Source of the DNA: Candidatus Saccharimonadota bacterium
Lineage (GTDB): Bacteria; Patescibacteriota; Saccharimonadia; Saccharimonadales; Saccharimonadaceae
Direction: 5' to 3'
Length of the DNA: 19,425 nucleotides
Assembly (NCBI GenBank): GCA_009777365.1
Contig: WRLZ01000001.1
Location: forward strand, 1-19,425
Below, in pieces: positions 7,196 to 14,399 of this stretch (position 1 is its first letter; each line of letters begins with the position of its first letter). The translations under genes and the position numbers were made by a program. The notes beneath the pieces are model-generated. The model worked only from the letters and a program-made list of their open reading frames with translations. It was not told where the DNA came from and ran no database searches.

Positions 7196-7654
7196 ATGAA
7201 TAGAAAGAGAAAAGCTGGCGAGAGCTATAAAAAAGCCTTTACAACCATTGAGCTAACAGTAGCAATCATAGTCTTCGGCGTTTTGACCACCCTCTTCTTT
7301 TTCCAAAAATCCACCTACGACGCCTTCAAGAGAGACGACATGCGTAAAGTCGCTATCAATTCAATCTTCTACACGCTTGAAATGGTGTTCTACCAAGCCA
7401 ATGGCTACTATCCTGAACGGATCGAACTCGAGAACTTCGACACCGAAACTGGCGAAATCACCCCCGCTACGCTCCCCACCCTAAACCCCGAGCTACTCTT
7501 CGACCCCTCTGGCCGACCCCTCGGCACCAATGATTCCGATTTCAGATACGAGCCCTCAAACTGCTCCAATGGCCGATGTTTCGAGTACAGATTGTCAAGC
7601 CGCATGGAGAAAGAAGGCGAATATGTCCTCCATGGCCTTGGCGAAAATCGTTAG
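7196..7654 (+). CDS. type IV pilin-like (prepilin) protein
   Basis: 152 residues from the ATG at 7196; the open frame extends further upstream, but the promoter lies there. The N-terminus is short and basic, then reads KKA, the cleavage site, and FTTIELTVAIIVFG. This gives a prepilin peptidase site after Ala14, Phe at mature +1 and Glu at +5, followed by one hydrophobic helix of about 20 residues. These are the hallmarks of type IV pilins and type II secretion pseudopilins. The soluble part is small and includes NGYYPERIEL and DPSGRPLG, resembling pseudopilin C-termini, with two Cys (SNCSNGRCF) that could form a disulphide. It should sit in the membrane and enter a pilus-like fibre. The gene ends 18 bases before murA and shares its transcript. 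Whether it is a major or minor subunit is unclear. Confidence 0.85.
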   Translation: MNRKRKAGESYKKAFTTIELTVAIIVFGVLTTLFFFQKSTYDAFKRDDMRKVAINSIFYTLEMVFYQANGYYPERIELENFDTETGEITPATLPTLNPELLFDPSGRPLGTNDSDFRYEPSNCSNGRCFEYRLSSRMEKEGEYVLHGLGENR

Positions 7655-7672
7655 ATAAGAAAGGATCAAGAA

Positions 7673-8995
7673 ATGGCGCAAAATTTCATCATCAATGGCG
7701 GCAAAGAACTCCATGGAGAAATCACAGTCAACTCTAGTAAAAACGCAACCGTCGGTGTGCTCATGGCTAGTTTGGTCAATAAAGGCACCACCATTCTTCG
7801 AGGTGTTCCACGGATCGAAGAAGCTTTTCGCCTAATCGAAGTCCTCCGAAGCCTTAATGTCCAAGTCGAATGGATGAACGAAGACAAAGACGTCAAAATT
7901 GTTCCGCCCGCCGAAATAAACTGGAAAGATCTCGATATTGAAGCCGCCCGCAAAACCCGCTCCGCCATCATGCTCATGGGATCATTCCTCCATTATTTTG
8001 ACGAGTTCAAGATCCCCTTCGCTGGCGGTTGCACCCTGGGCGAGCGCACAATTGAGCCGCATCTCCAAGCTCTCAGCAATTTTGGGCTAGGGGTTGATTC
8101 ACGTTGTACAGATGGATTTTACGAGTGCAAAGTCGCCTCCCCCAAGTGCGAGGACAAGACTTTTGTCCTAATCGAACGTGGCGACACAGTTACTGAAAAC
8201 GCCCTCATCGCCGCCGCCCTCTGTGGAAGCATCACTCGCATCAAGAATGCCAGTAGTAATTATATGGTCCAAGACGTCTGTTTCTTCCTCCAAACCCTAG
8301 GAGTACAGATCGACGGCATCGGCACCAACAACCTAACCATCCGTGGTCGGGGCGACATCAACCAAGAAACCGAGTACTTCATAAGCGAAGACCCGATCGA
8401 AGCTATGAGCTGGGTATCTGTCGGGGTCACCACCAAATCGGAAATCACAGTCAAGCGCGCACCAATCGAATTCCTGGAAATCGAGCTAGCCGTCCTTGAG
8501 GAAATGGGCCTAAACTACGAACTCAGCGAAGAATACCCATCCCGAAACGGCAAGACCCGCCTCGTCGATATTTCCATCAAAAAATCCACCCTTGTTGCAC
8601 CAATCGACAAAATCCACCCCATGCCTTTCCCAGGCCTAAATATTGATAATCTCAACTTTTTCGCTCCAATCGCCGCTGTCGCAAATGGCCGAACCATGAT
8701 TCACGACTGGGTTTTTGAAAATCGCATCATCTATCTGACCGAACTCCAAAAACTCGGCGTAAAGGCAACCCTAATTGACGCGCATCGCATGTATATTGAT
8801 GGCCCAACTAACTGGCACCCTACCGAACTGGTCGCTCCGACCGCCCTCCGCCCAGCAGTTGTTTTAACTATCGGCATGCTCGCAGCAGATGGGCAGTCGA
8901 TCCTCCGCAATATCTACTCAGTCCAAAGGGGTTATCAGGATTTTGCCAAACGCCTCCAAGGCCTTGGCGCCGACATCACAGTAGTGGAAAACTAA
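7673..8995 (+). CDS. murA: UDP-N-acetylglucosamine 1-carboxyvinyltransferase
   Basis: 440 residues, a little over the usual 420. MurA transfers enolpyruvate from PEP to UDP-GlcNAc, the first committed step of peptidoglycan synthesis, in the cytosol. The sequence has the N-terminal NGGKELHGEITVNSSKNAT block (substrate-binding Lys23), and IPFAGGCTLGERTIEPHL with the catalytic Cys120. It therefore belongs to the Cys type, expected to be sensitive to fosfomycin. The internal GDTVTENALIAAAL and the C-terminal DLR-like region (ALRPAVVLTIGMLAADGQS) also fit the two-domain EPT fold. AAAGGA (7659-7664) precedes the ATG. It follows the pilin-like gene in one operon. A paralogue such as MurZ cannot be excluded. 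Confidence 0.95.
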   Translation: MAQNFIINGGKELHGEITVNSSKNATVGVLMASLVNKGTTILRGVPRIEEAFRLIEVLRSLNVQVEWMNEDKDVKIVPPAEINWKDLDIEAARKTRSAIMLMGSFLHYFDEFKIPFAGGCTLGERTIEPHLQALSNFGLGVDSRCTDGFYECKVASPKCEDKTFVLIERGDTVTENALIAAALCGSITRIKNASSNYMVQDVCFFLQTLGVQIDGIGTNNLTIRGRGDINQETEYFISEDPIEAMSWVSVGVTTKSEITVKRAPIEFLEIELAVLEEMGLNYELSEEYPSRNGKTRLVDISIKKSTLVAPIDKIHPMPFPGLNIDNLNFFAPIAAVANGRTMIHDWVFENRIIYLTELQKLGVKATLIDAHRMYIDGPTNWHPTELVAPTALRPAVVLTIGMLAADGQSILRNIYSVQRGYQDFAKRLQGLGADITVVEN

Positions 8996-9157
8996 CTCAT
9001 CTTTTTATCCTCAGGTTTAACCCGATAGTCCAGGCTATTTTTCTCATTTTTTGTCCATCATTTCACAATATTTATTTTAATTTGTCAAAATTCCCACACA
9101 ATTAACCCTACGAGAAGGCAGGAGTTGCAATTGGATTATCTGTCGGGGTTAGCGTTG

Positions 9158-9243
9158 GCTACATACCATACTTTGATGCCTATCCGAATCCATCTCTGAC
9201 CAACAACATCTCTGACATCACCAACGGCAATTACGGTCTCGGT
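9158..9243 (+). pseudogene. orphan internal fragment of the surface-protein gene
   Basis: These 86 bases match 5191-5276 in the surface-protein gene at 82 positions, in the same orientation. The four differences are clustered where NNV is replaced by NNI. The reading frame is kept (YIPYFDAYPNPSLTNN) but there is no start codon, ribosome site or rest of gene, and the similarity stops abruptly at both ends. It lies between the convergent murA and CAP genes. The rest of 8996-9285 shows nothing I can name. Confidence 0.85.
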
Positions 9244-9285
9244 CCAAACATTACACACACTCTTTCCGAATCAATTTAGTTTTTC

Positions 9286-10032
9286 TTACCGACCGAACAA
9301 CTGCACCCAGTAATACCCATACGCGCTACCCGGACAATAATACCCAGCAACACCAATAGAATTAAACCCACTATTCAAAATATTACTCCTATGCCCTGGC
9401 GAAATCATCCAATCGTTGAACGCCGACGTGACACTCCCCTGTCCTGCGGCAATATTTTCCCCAAAAGCCAATGGATTTATCGACATCCACGACCTTCCGT
9501 CCGGCCTAGTGTGGGCAAACTGTTCGCAAATCTCTACAGCTCGCATCCCAGCGCTCTCCGCCAAAGACGCCGACCATACCAGCCCGCTCTCGCCAACCTC
9601 AAACCTCGCAGCATTTATCATAGCCAACATGCCCATAGCGTCTATCTGAGTTCCCTGAGGCTGCTGAGACTGCTGTTGAGCTGGCGGATTTTGGCCTTGG
9701 CTATTGGATGGATTATTCGCGGGAGGGTTATTGTTCACCTCCTCTACAGGCTCTTCGTTCTTTTCCTCCGGAGGGGCCGCTTCTTCTTTCTGCTCTTCCG
9801 CCTCGAAGGCTATATCACTATGACCCTCCTCGTCTCCAGACCCAATCTGGTCATCATCCCCCCGCCAAGAACCAATAACATCCCTCAGCCCATAGTACGC
9901 TCCTCCGGCCGCCAAAATCACCGCAACCACAACAACCCCGATTATCAAATTCCTCTTCAGCCGCCCCTTTTGCTTATTAGTCGCATTGGCAACAATATCG
10001 TCAATGCTCTCTAGTTTATCTCGTCTCTCCAT
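9286..10032 (-). CDS. membrane-anchored CAP (SCP/PR1) domain protein
   Basis: 248 residues. A basic cytoplasmic stretch is followed by one hydrophobic segment (about residues 29-49), then an acidic and Pro/Gln/Asn-rich linker (about 55-130), then a CAP domain. The domain shows LAMINAARFEVG, the helix LAESAGMRAVEIC, FAHTRPDGRSW, FGENIAAGQGS and WMISPGHRSNIL, in the order of the YkwD-like bacterial CAP family. The two His and the Glu of the conserved cavity are present. Bacterial CAP proteins are extracellular; their activity is mostly unknown. The anchor and flexible linker suggest a domain held away from the cell surface. It lies downstream of the ATPase gene but has its own promoter, which leaves almost no leader. 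Confidence 0.88.
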   Translation of the reverse strand: MERRDKLESIDDIVANATNKQKGRLKRNLIIGVVVVAVILAAGGAYYGLRDVIGSWRGDDDQIGSGDEEGHSDIAFEAEEQKEEAAPPEEKNEEPVEEVNNNPPANNPSNSQGQNPPAQQQSQQPQGTQIDAMGMLAMINAARFEVGESGLVWSASLAESAGMRAVEICEQFAHTRPDGRSWMSINPLAFGENIAAGQGSVTSAFNDWMISPGHRSNILNSGFNSIGVAGYYCPGSAYGYYWVQLFGR

Positions 10033-10041
10033 ATTACTTGC

Positions 10042-10070
10042 ATTTTATCATATGGAGTGCCAAAAGTCAA
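10042..10070 (-). promoter_or_regulatory. promoter of the CAP protein gene, probably leaderless
   Basis: On the minus strand TTGACT (10065-10070), 17-base spacer, TAAAAT (10042-10047) preceded by TGA. The ATG at 10032 begins 9 bases after the -10, so the leader would be about 3 bases. No Shine-Dalgarno sequence is seen. Confidence 0.7.
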
Positions 10071-10096
10071 GCATTACGCCGTAATTCTTCGCTCGA

Positions 10097-12703
10097 TCAT
10101 AGCCACTCACCATATTTCTTTATATATATCCTCTTCGCAATCTGTACAGTCAACGAATACCCAGCCAACAGCACCATCAGCCACGCCACGAACACAACCG
10201 GCAACCTCATCATATTAAGCGCCGGAGCAAAGTCCGAAAAAGCAATCCATAGCGCAATAATCACGGCAATCGTCGTCGAAGCAATCAAAGGCTTCGAGGC
10301 ATTACTATCAAAAAACGGCCTCTTGGCAGTTCGTATCATATGAATGATCAACACCTGCGAAACCGTCCCGAATACAAACCACCCCGCCTGAAAGAGCGGC
10401 GCCGCATCTACAGTATTGGCATGTATAATAAAAAACAACACCACAAAGCACAAAACATCGAAAATAGAGCTTATCGGCCCCATCACAAACATAAACCTCT
10501 TGATCGATCTCGCATCCCACTTCCTCGGCTTCTCCACAAATTCCTCATCAACATTATCAAAAGGCATCCCCAATTGCGAGAAGTCGCATATTAAGTTCTG
10601 CACCAATATATGAATCGGCAACATCGGCAGAAACGGCAAAAATATACTGGCTATAACCACCGAGAACATATTCCCAAAGTTCCCGCTCGTCGCCATCTTG
10701 ATATACTTTATAATATTCCCAAACGTCTTCCTCCCCTGAACCACACCCTCCTCCAAGACAAGAAGATCCTTCTCCAGAAGAATTATACTCGCAGTCTCCT
10801 TGGCAATATCAACAGCATTATCAACCGAAATCCCCACATCCGCCTGCTTCAACGGCAACGCATCATTGATCCCATCACCCAAATACCCCACCGTGTGCTC
10901 GTTTGCCTGCAAAGTTTTCACAATCCTCTCCTTCTGCGACGGCGAAACTTTATAAAAAATACTGCACGCCTCGACTTGCTTATACAGCTCCTCATCGCTC
11001 ATCTTCTCCACTTCCGCCCCAGAAAGAGCCAGAGAGGCGTCAATCCCAACCTTCTCGCAAACGCTCGTCGCCACACCCATAGAGTCTCCCGTCAGCGTCA
11101 CCGTTCGTATTCCATGCTCATACAACGCGCGCACCGCCTCGGCCGCACTCTCCTTCGGCGGATCCAAGAACCCGATAAACCCTACTATCGTCATCCCGAT
11201 CTCGTCTTTTACAGAATAATGCCTACCATGTTCATGTTTAGTCTTTTTCTCCGCAATCGCTATCATCCTCATGCCCTCGGATGTATATTTTTCATAAATC
11301 CCATCTATCTTCTCGCGCACTCTCGCGTCAATCTCCACCACTCTATTCCCACGCCGAATCTTTTTACAGATCAAAAGCATCTCCTCGACCGACCCTTTCG
11401 AGATAATATAATCATCCTTGCACTCATGACTCAACACCACACTCATCCTGCGCCTCTCGAAATCATACGGAATCTCATCGAAAATACTATACTCTGCCGA
11501 AACTTCATGAAGTTTGTCCTCATCGGCTCTCGCAATAATCGCCTCATCAATCATATTCCGTAGACTCGTTTGGAAATAGCTATTGAGATACGCACACCTA
11601 AGCACCTCCGGGTCGTCCTCGTCATTGATATTGATGTACTTCTCCAATACAATCCTATCTTCCGTCAATGTTCCGGTTTTATCAGTACAAAGCACATCCA
11701 TCTCCCCAAACGCCTGGATCGACCCCATATTCTTGACAATCACCTTGTATTTCGTCATCTTTATAGCACCCGTCGCCAACGTCGTCGTCATAATCACCGG
11801 CAACATCTCCGGGGTCAACCCCACCGCAATCGAAATCGCAAAAAGCACCGACCCGATCCAATCACTCTTCGTCACCCCATTCACAATAATCACTATCGGC
11901 ACCATAATCAGCATCATCCGTATCAGCAGTCGACTCACCGAATCTATGCCCTTCTCGAAACTATTTTTGTTCCTACTGCCCGAAAGCGACTTCGCCATTC
12001 CGCCAAAATACGTGTTGTTCCCAGCCGCCACTATCACCGCCGTCGCCACACCACTCACCACATTCGACCCCATGAACCCAATATTCGGCAAATCCGTCAG
12101 CGCAGTATCATCACGCCCAATCCGATCCGCAAATTTCTCAACCGGATTGCTCTCCCCAGTCAGCGCCGCCTGCGCGATAAAGGTGTCCTTCGTCGTCAAA
12201 AACCGCACATCCGCCGGAATCATATCCCCCGCCGTCAACTTCACCACATCCCCGACCACCAGATCCTCCATATTCACTTCCGCAAACTCGCCATTTCGCT
12301 TCACGCTCGCCGTATTCACAATCATCTTGGAAAGCTTATCGGCCGCCCTATTCGACTTCTCTCCCTGCACAAAAGCAATCAAACTCGAAATAATCACCAG
12401 CCCTATTATAATCCCAAAAGTCAAAAAGTCCTGCTCTTCCGAGAGCACCACATCAGTAACAAACGTAATCGCCGCAATCGCCAAAAGAACTATATTGAAC
12501 GGATTGATAATCGCCTCAAGCAACCGCGCTATGAACGTCGTCGCAATATCGGTACTTATAGTGTTCGGCCCATTCTCTTCCAGCCTATGCTTCGCCTGCC
12601 TACTCGTTAGCCCATCCGCCGAGCTACCAAGCTCCCTCTGCAAATGATCCGTGTCCAACGCACTATATCTCCGCAAATTTAACTCAAGGCCGTCTTTGTT
12701 CAT
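10097..12703 (-). CDS. P-type cation-transporting ATPase, MgtA-like (P3B)
   Basis: 868 residues from the ATG at 12703. An in-frame ATG at 12754 exists but lies upstream of the likely -10. The order is an N-terminal cation-ATPase domain (GLTSRQAKHRLEENGPN), paired membrane helices, the actuator motif LTGES, the phosphorylation motif DKTGTLT (Asp about 341), the hinge GDGINDALPLKQADVGI, and a C-terminal helix bundle. The spacing and sequence (SNVVSGVATAVIVAAG, IAVGLTPEMLPVIMTTTLA) resemble bacterial Mg2+ importers of the MgtA/MgtB type more than Ca2+ or heavy-metal pumps. There is no CPC motif, which argues against copper or zinc transport. It should sit in the cytoplasmic membrane and import Mg2+; the ion is an inference. 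The CAP gene follows 64 bases downstream on the same strand. Confidence 0.88.
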   Translation of the reverse strand: MNKDGLELNLRRYSALDTDHLQRELGSSADGLTSRQAKHRLEENGPNTISTDIATTFIARLLEAIINPFNIVLLAIAAITFVTDVVLSEEQDFLTFGIIIGLVIISSLIAFVQGEKSNRAADKLSKMIVNTASVKRNGEFAEVNMEDLVVGDVVKLTAGDMIPADVRFLTTKDTFIAQAALTGESNPVEKFADRIGRDDTALTDLPNIGFMGSNVVSGVATAVIVAAGNNTYFGGMAKSLSGSRNKNSFEKGIDSVSRLLIRMMLIMVPIVIIVNGVTKSDWIGSVLFAISIAVGLTPEMLPVIMTTTLATGAIKMTKYKVIVKNMGSIQAFGEMDVLCTDKTGTLTEDRIVLEKYININDEDDPEVLRCAYLNSYFQTSLRNMIDEAIIARADEDKLHEVSAEYSIFDEIPYDFERRRMSVVLSHECKDDYIISKGSVEEMLLICKKIRRGNRVVEIDARVREKIDGIYEKYTSEGMRMIAIAEKKTKHEHGRHYSVKDEIGMTIVGFIGFLDPPKESAAEAVRALYEHGIRTVTLTGDSMGVATSVCEKVGIDASLALSGAEVEKMSDEELYKQVEACSIFYKVSPSQKERIVKTLQANEHTVGYLGDGINDALPLKQADVGISVDNAVDIAKETASIILLEKDLLVLEEGVVQGRKTFGNIIKYIKMATSGNFGNMFSVVIASIFLPFLPMLPIHILVQNLICDFSQLGMPFDNVDEEFVEKPRKWDARSIKRFMFVMGPISSIFDVLCFVVLFFIIHANTVDAAPLFQAGWFVFGTVSQVLIIHMIRTAKRPFFDSNASKPLIASTTIAVIIALWIAFSDFAPALNMMRLPVVFVAWLMVLLAGYSLTVQIAKRIYIKKYGEWL

Positions 12704-12738
12704 CAGTGGTCTTACCCCGCTTATTGTCCTTATGTTTA

Positions 12739-12767
12739 AGTATACCACATCCATGCAAATCCAGAAA
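12739..12767 (-). promoter_or_regulatory. candidate promoter of the P-type ATPase gene
   Basis: On the minus strand TATACT (12739-12744) is preceded by TGG (extended -10). The -35 position holds only TTTCTG, a weak match. The start site would be near 12732, making the ATG at 12703 the first usable start. Confidence 0.45.
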
Positions 12768-12805
12768 CTTTTAGCGGTTAACGCGGTATCGGTTCAGCCA
12801 CTCCC

Positions 12806-12968
12806 AAATCCTCTGGGTGGTCGGGGGCGCACGCTGTTTCGTTCAATGGCACCACCGGTCGTTGGTTCCTGCGTGGCGGCTACTCGGACGATGCCGCTGC
12901 TGTCGGAGTCGAGTCCATTTTCGCTCACACTGGCCAGGCTTTTGCAGGTCGCGGTTTTCGTGGGGTGA
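12806..12968 (+). pseudogene. orphan copy of the lectin-like C-terminal domain (cassette 1)
   Basis: Translates as SSGWSGAHAVSF, then RWFLRGGYS, VGVESIFAH and GFRG, colinear with the end of the surface protein. The framework codons TGG TCG GGG, TCG TTC, TGG TTC, GTCGAGTCCATT and GGTTTTCGTGGGG are identical at the nucleotide level to the expressed gene; the codons between them differ. There is an in-frame TAA upstream and no ATG or ribosome site, so it is not expressed as a protein. It runs directly into the C/A-rich promoter module of the next gene and lies divergently from the ATPase gene. Confidence 0.85.
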
Positions 12969-12983
12969 ATCCGCAAAATCCCA

Positions 12984-13087
12984 AAAATCATCAAAATCCC
13001 CACTCATCTGTAAAATCCAACAATTTCACCCAAAAACGGCCAAAAACAAGCCTTTTCCTTGACTTTTTAGGCAACCTGTGATATAAT
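12984..13087 (+). repeat. C/A-rich promoter module, copy A (with promoter at 13059)
   Basis: About 104 bases from AAAATCATCAAAA to the -10. The same arrangement recurs at 18612-18715 with equal overall length. Shared blocks are AAAATCATCAAAA, CCAC, ACAATTT, ACCCAAAAAC and TTTAGGCAA. The end is the promoter TTGACT (13059-13064), 17-base spacer, TATAAT (13082-13087), preceded by TGA. Confidence 0.75.
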
Positions 13088-13242
13088 ACTAGTTAGAATG
13101 GGAAGAATTTCCTATCAGCACCTTCACATAATGACTTACAGTAGTGTTTTTGCCTTAAATGCTTATTGATTTCCAGTGAGTATCTAAGGCGGAAACACAA
13201 GTTTCTCCTAAATAAAATATAAAATTTCAGGAGGAAACTACC
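13088..13242 (+). promoter_or_regulatory. structured 5' leader of the small secreted protein gene
   Basis: About 150 bases between promoter and ATG. GCCTTA and TAAGGC (near 13153-13190) close a hairpin whose inner arms TGCTTA and TGAGTA also pair if G-U pairs are allowed. AGGAGG (13229-13234) is 8 bases before the ATG. Confidence 0.5.
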
Positions 13243-13731
13243 ATGAAGAAAAACCATGTTTTTTGTCTTTGCGCTGTCATATTTTTGGCTGCGTTCTTTT
13301 TGGGGTTTGCCACAAATGCCGCAACAACACCCAAAGCAGAAGTGGAAACAGAAACGACAGGTATTGAAGCAATGAACTTTGCGGGTATTGCTATTGAAGC
13401 TGACTTCCCAAATGAGGCTATAGTTAAGTTTACGCTTATCGAGGCTATCGCACCTGACTTTTTCGTTGGATACGGAACAGTAGGCGGGTCTTACGAAATC
13501 TTTTCGGGAAATTCCGAAAGATGGGACCCAATGGGAATTGGCACAGATAAAGCAATAGGTTTGATTAGACAAATACGCACAGAAGTTCCGGGGATAACAG
13601 AAGGTATCCACGCAAAAGGACACGACCTAACAATCACAATAGCCAAAAGCCATCTTACTCGCAAAGACCAGATAATTGAAGAAGTTCTGGCTATCATCCA
13701 AGATTTTTTAGACAACCAAGCTATCGCATAA
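13243..13731 (+). CDS. small secreted protein of unknown function
   Basis: 162 residues starting at 13243 after a perfect AGGAGG. MKKNHVFCLCAVIFLAAFFLGFATNAATTPKA is a classical signal sequence with likely cleavage after an Ala-x-Ala site near residues 25-27, so the mature protein of about 135 residues is exported. The Cys at 8 and 10 lie in the hydrophobic core and are not a lipobox. The mature part is acidic with alternating hydrophobic residues (FAGIAIEADFPNEAIVKFTLIEAIAPDFF), a Gly/Tyr/Ser stretch (VGYGTVGGSYEIFSGNSERWDP) and a C-terminal helix (KDQIIEEVLAIIQDFLDNQ). I recognise no family. It has its own strong promoter, a leader and a terminator, so it is a single-gene unit, placed between two orphan lectin-domain copies. 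Confidence 0.75.
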   Translation: MKKNHVFCLCAVIFLAAFFLGFATNAATTPKAEVETETTGIEAMNFAGIAIEADFPNEAIVKFTLIEAIAPDFFVGYGTVGGSYEIFSGNSERWDPMGIGTDKAIGLIRQIRTEVPGITEGIHAKGHDLTITIAKSHLTRKDQIIEEVLAIIQDFLDNQAIA

Positions 13732-13766
13732 ACACACTCTTCAGTCAGTCATTATAAATTATAAAG

Positions 13767-13800
13767 AACCGCCAAGCACTCGCAGGGCGGTTTTGTTTTA
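13767..13800 (+). terminator. rho-independent terminator after the small secreted protein gene
   Basis: AACCGCC (13767-13773), 12-base loop, GGCGGTT (13786-13792), followed by a T-rich run to 13800. It also lies at the 3' edge of cassette 2 on the other strand. Confidence 0.85.
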
Positions 13801-14010
13801 TCTCCCCACGAAAACCGATCGCCGCATGCGTGCGACCGCTATCGCGACTTAGTGTTTCTACTCCACCTAGAGAAGGATAAGTAGACGTATTATTCGAGCT
13901 GCCGCCACGGGCGAACCATGACTCATTACCACGGAACGAACCGGACATAGCCCCCGACCACCCAGAGGATTCGAAGATGTTGTTGACTGAGAGGGTATTG
14001 ATTTTAGAAC
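13801..14010 (-). pseudogene. orphan copy of the lectin-like C-terminal domain (cassette 2)
   Basis: On the minus strand it reads SKINTL, NNIFESSGWSGAMSGSF, ESWFARGGSS, LGGVETLS and IGFRGE, matching the surface protein from its SKLGLGQAIFES stretch to GFRG. The frame is open from an ATG at 14026 to a stop at 13745 (93 codons), but the last 18 codons only read through the neighbouring terminator. No ribosome site precedes the ATG, and tRNA-Asp occupies the other strand just upstream, so expression as a protein is unlikely. It has 38 residues from WF to GFRG, the longest of the four copies. Confidence 0.85.
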
Positions 14011-14047
14011 GAAAGTATGTTAACATATACGTATATTATCTGACGAT

Positions 14048-14124
14048 GCGCTCATGGTATAGAGGCCTAGTACGCCTCCCTGTCACGGAGGAGATCGCGG
14101 GTTCGAATCCCGCTGGGCGCGCCA
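14048..14124 (+). tRNA. tRNA-Asp (GTC)
   Basis: 77 bases including an encoded CCA. The acceptor GCGCTCA pairs with TGGGCGC (one G-U). The anticodon arm is CCTCC, loop CTGTCAC, GGAGG, giving anticodon GUC. The T arm is CGGGTTCGAATCCCG, and the discriminator base is G. It is flanked on both sides by orphan lectin-domain copies on the other strand. Just upstream are the small palindromes TATGTTAACATA and TATACGTATA; I see no clear promoter. Confidence 0.97.
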
Positions 14125-14141
14125 TACAAGATAATTAGGAC

Positions 14142-14171
14142 AAAACCACTTCGAAAGAGGTGGTTTTTCTG
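14142..14171 (+). terminator. rho-independent terminator after tRNA-Asp
   Basis: AAAACCACTT, small loop, AGGTGGTTTT followed by more T. The symmetrical A/T flanks would also allow termination on the minus strand, at the end of cassette 3. Confidence 0.8.
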
Positions 14172-14180
14172 TTTTTCTAC

Positions 14181-14377
14181 CTCCCCACGGAAACCGTGCG
14201 CCGTACTAGCGCCGCCAGAAGCGACATTGAGAGTCTCGACTCCAGCACTAGCGGTATTACCTGACTGCCCGCCACGGACGAACCAGGCACTATTGCCAGA
14301 GAACGAACCAGCACTCGCCCCCGACCACTCCGACGGGGTCCCCGCGAAGCAGGGGTGTCTCTGAGGATTCGATATAT
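14181..14377 (-). pseudogene. orphan copy of the lectin-like C-terminal domain (cassette 3), interrupted
   Basis: On the minus strand EWSGASAGSFSGNSAWFVRGGQS, AGVETLNVASGG and HGFRGE align with the surface-protein tail. Upstream, the shared TCGAATCC stretch is separated from GTGGTCGGGGGC by an insert of about 33 bases. The insert contains a mini-hairpin (CCCTGC, TTC, GCGGGG) and throws the upstream part out of frame. No start codon serves the domain. It lies just past the stop of rnpA and could be transcribed with it, but not translated. It has 34 residues from WF to GFRG. Confidence 0.85.
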
Positions 14378-14399
14378 GGACTTGTCTTAGCCTAAAACT

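Noticed and set aside
10610-12647. Long + strand open frames opposite the P-type ATPase gene
   Set aside because: They are antisense shadows of a clear ATPase coding sequence, with compositions rich in Arg, His and Ile or Ser and Thr and no family motifs.
13745-14026. Cassette 2 as a real 93-residue protein gene
   Set aside because: The frame is open and has an ATG, but there is no ribosome site, the last 18 codons run through a terminator of the opposite gene, and the domain lacks its N-terminal half and any export signal.
12960-14190. Stop codons in one alternative frame right after CGTGGGG in all three orphan cassettes (TGA, TAA, TAG)
   Set aside because: The frame differs from the conserved protein frame of the domain, so the coincidence has no coding meaning that I can support.
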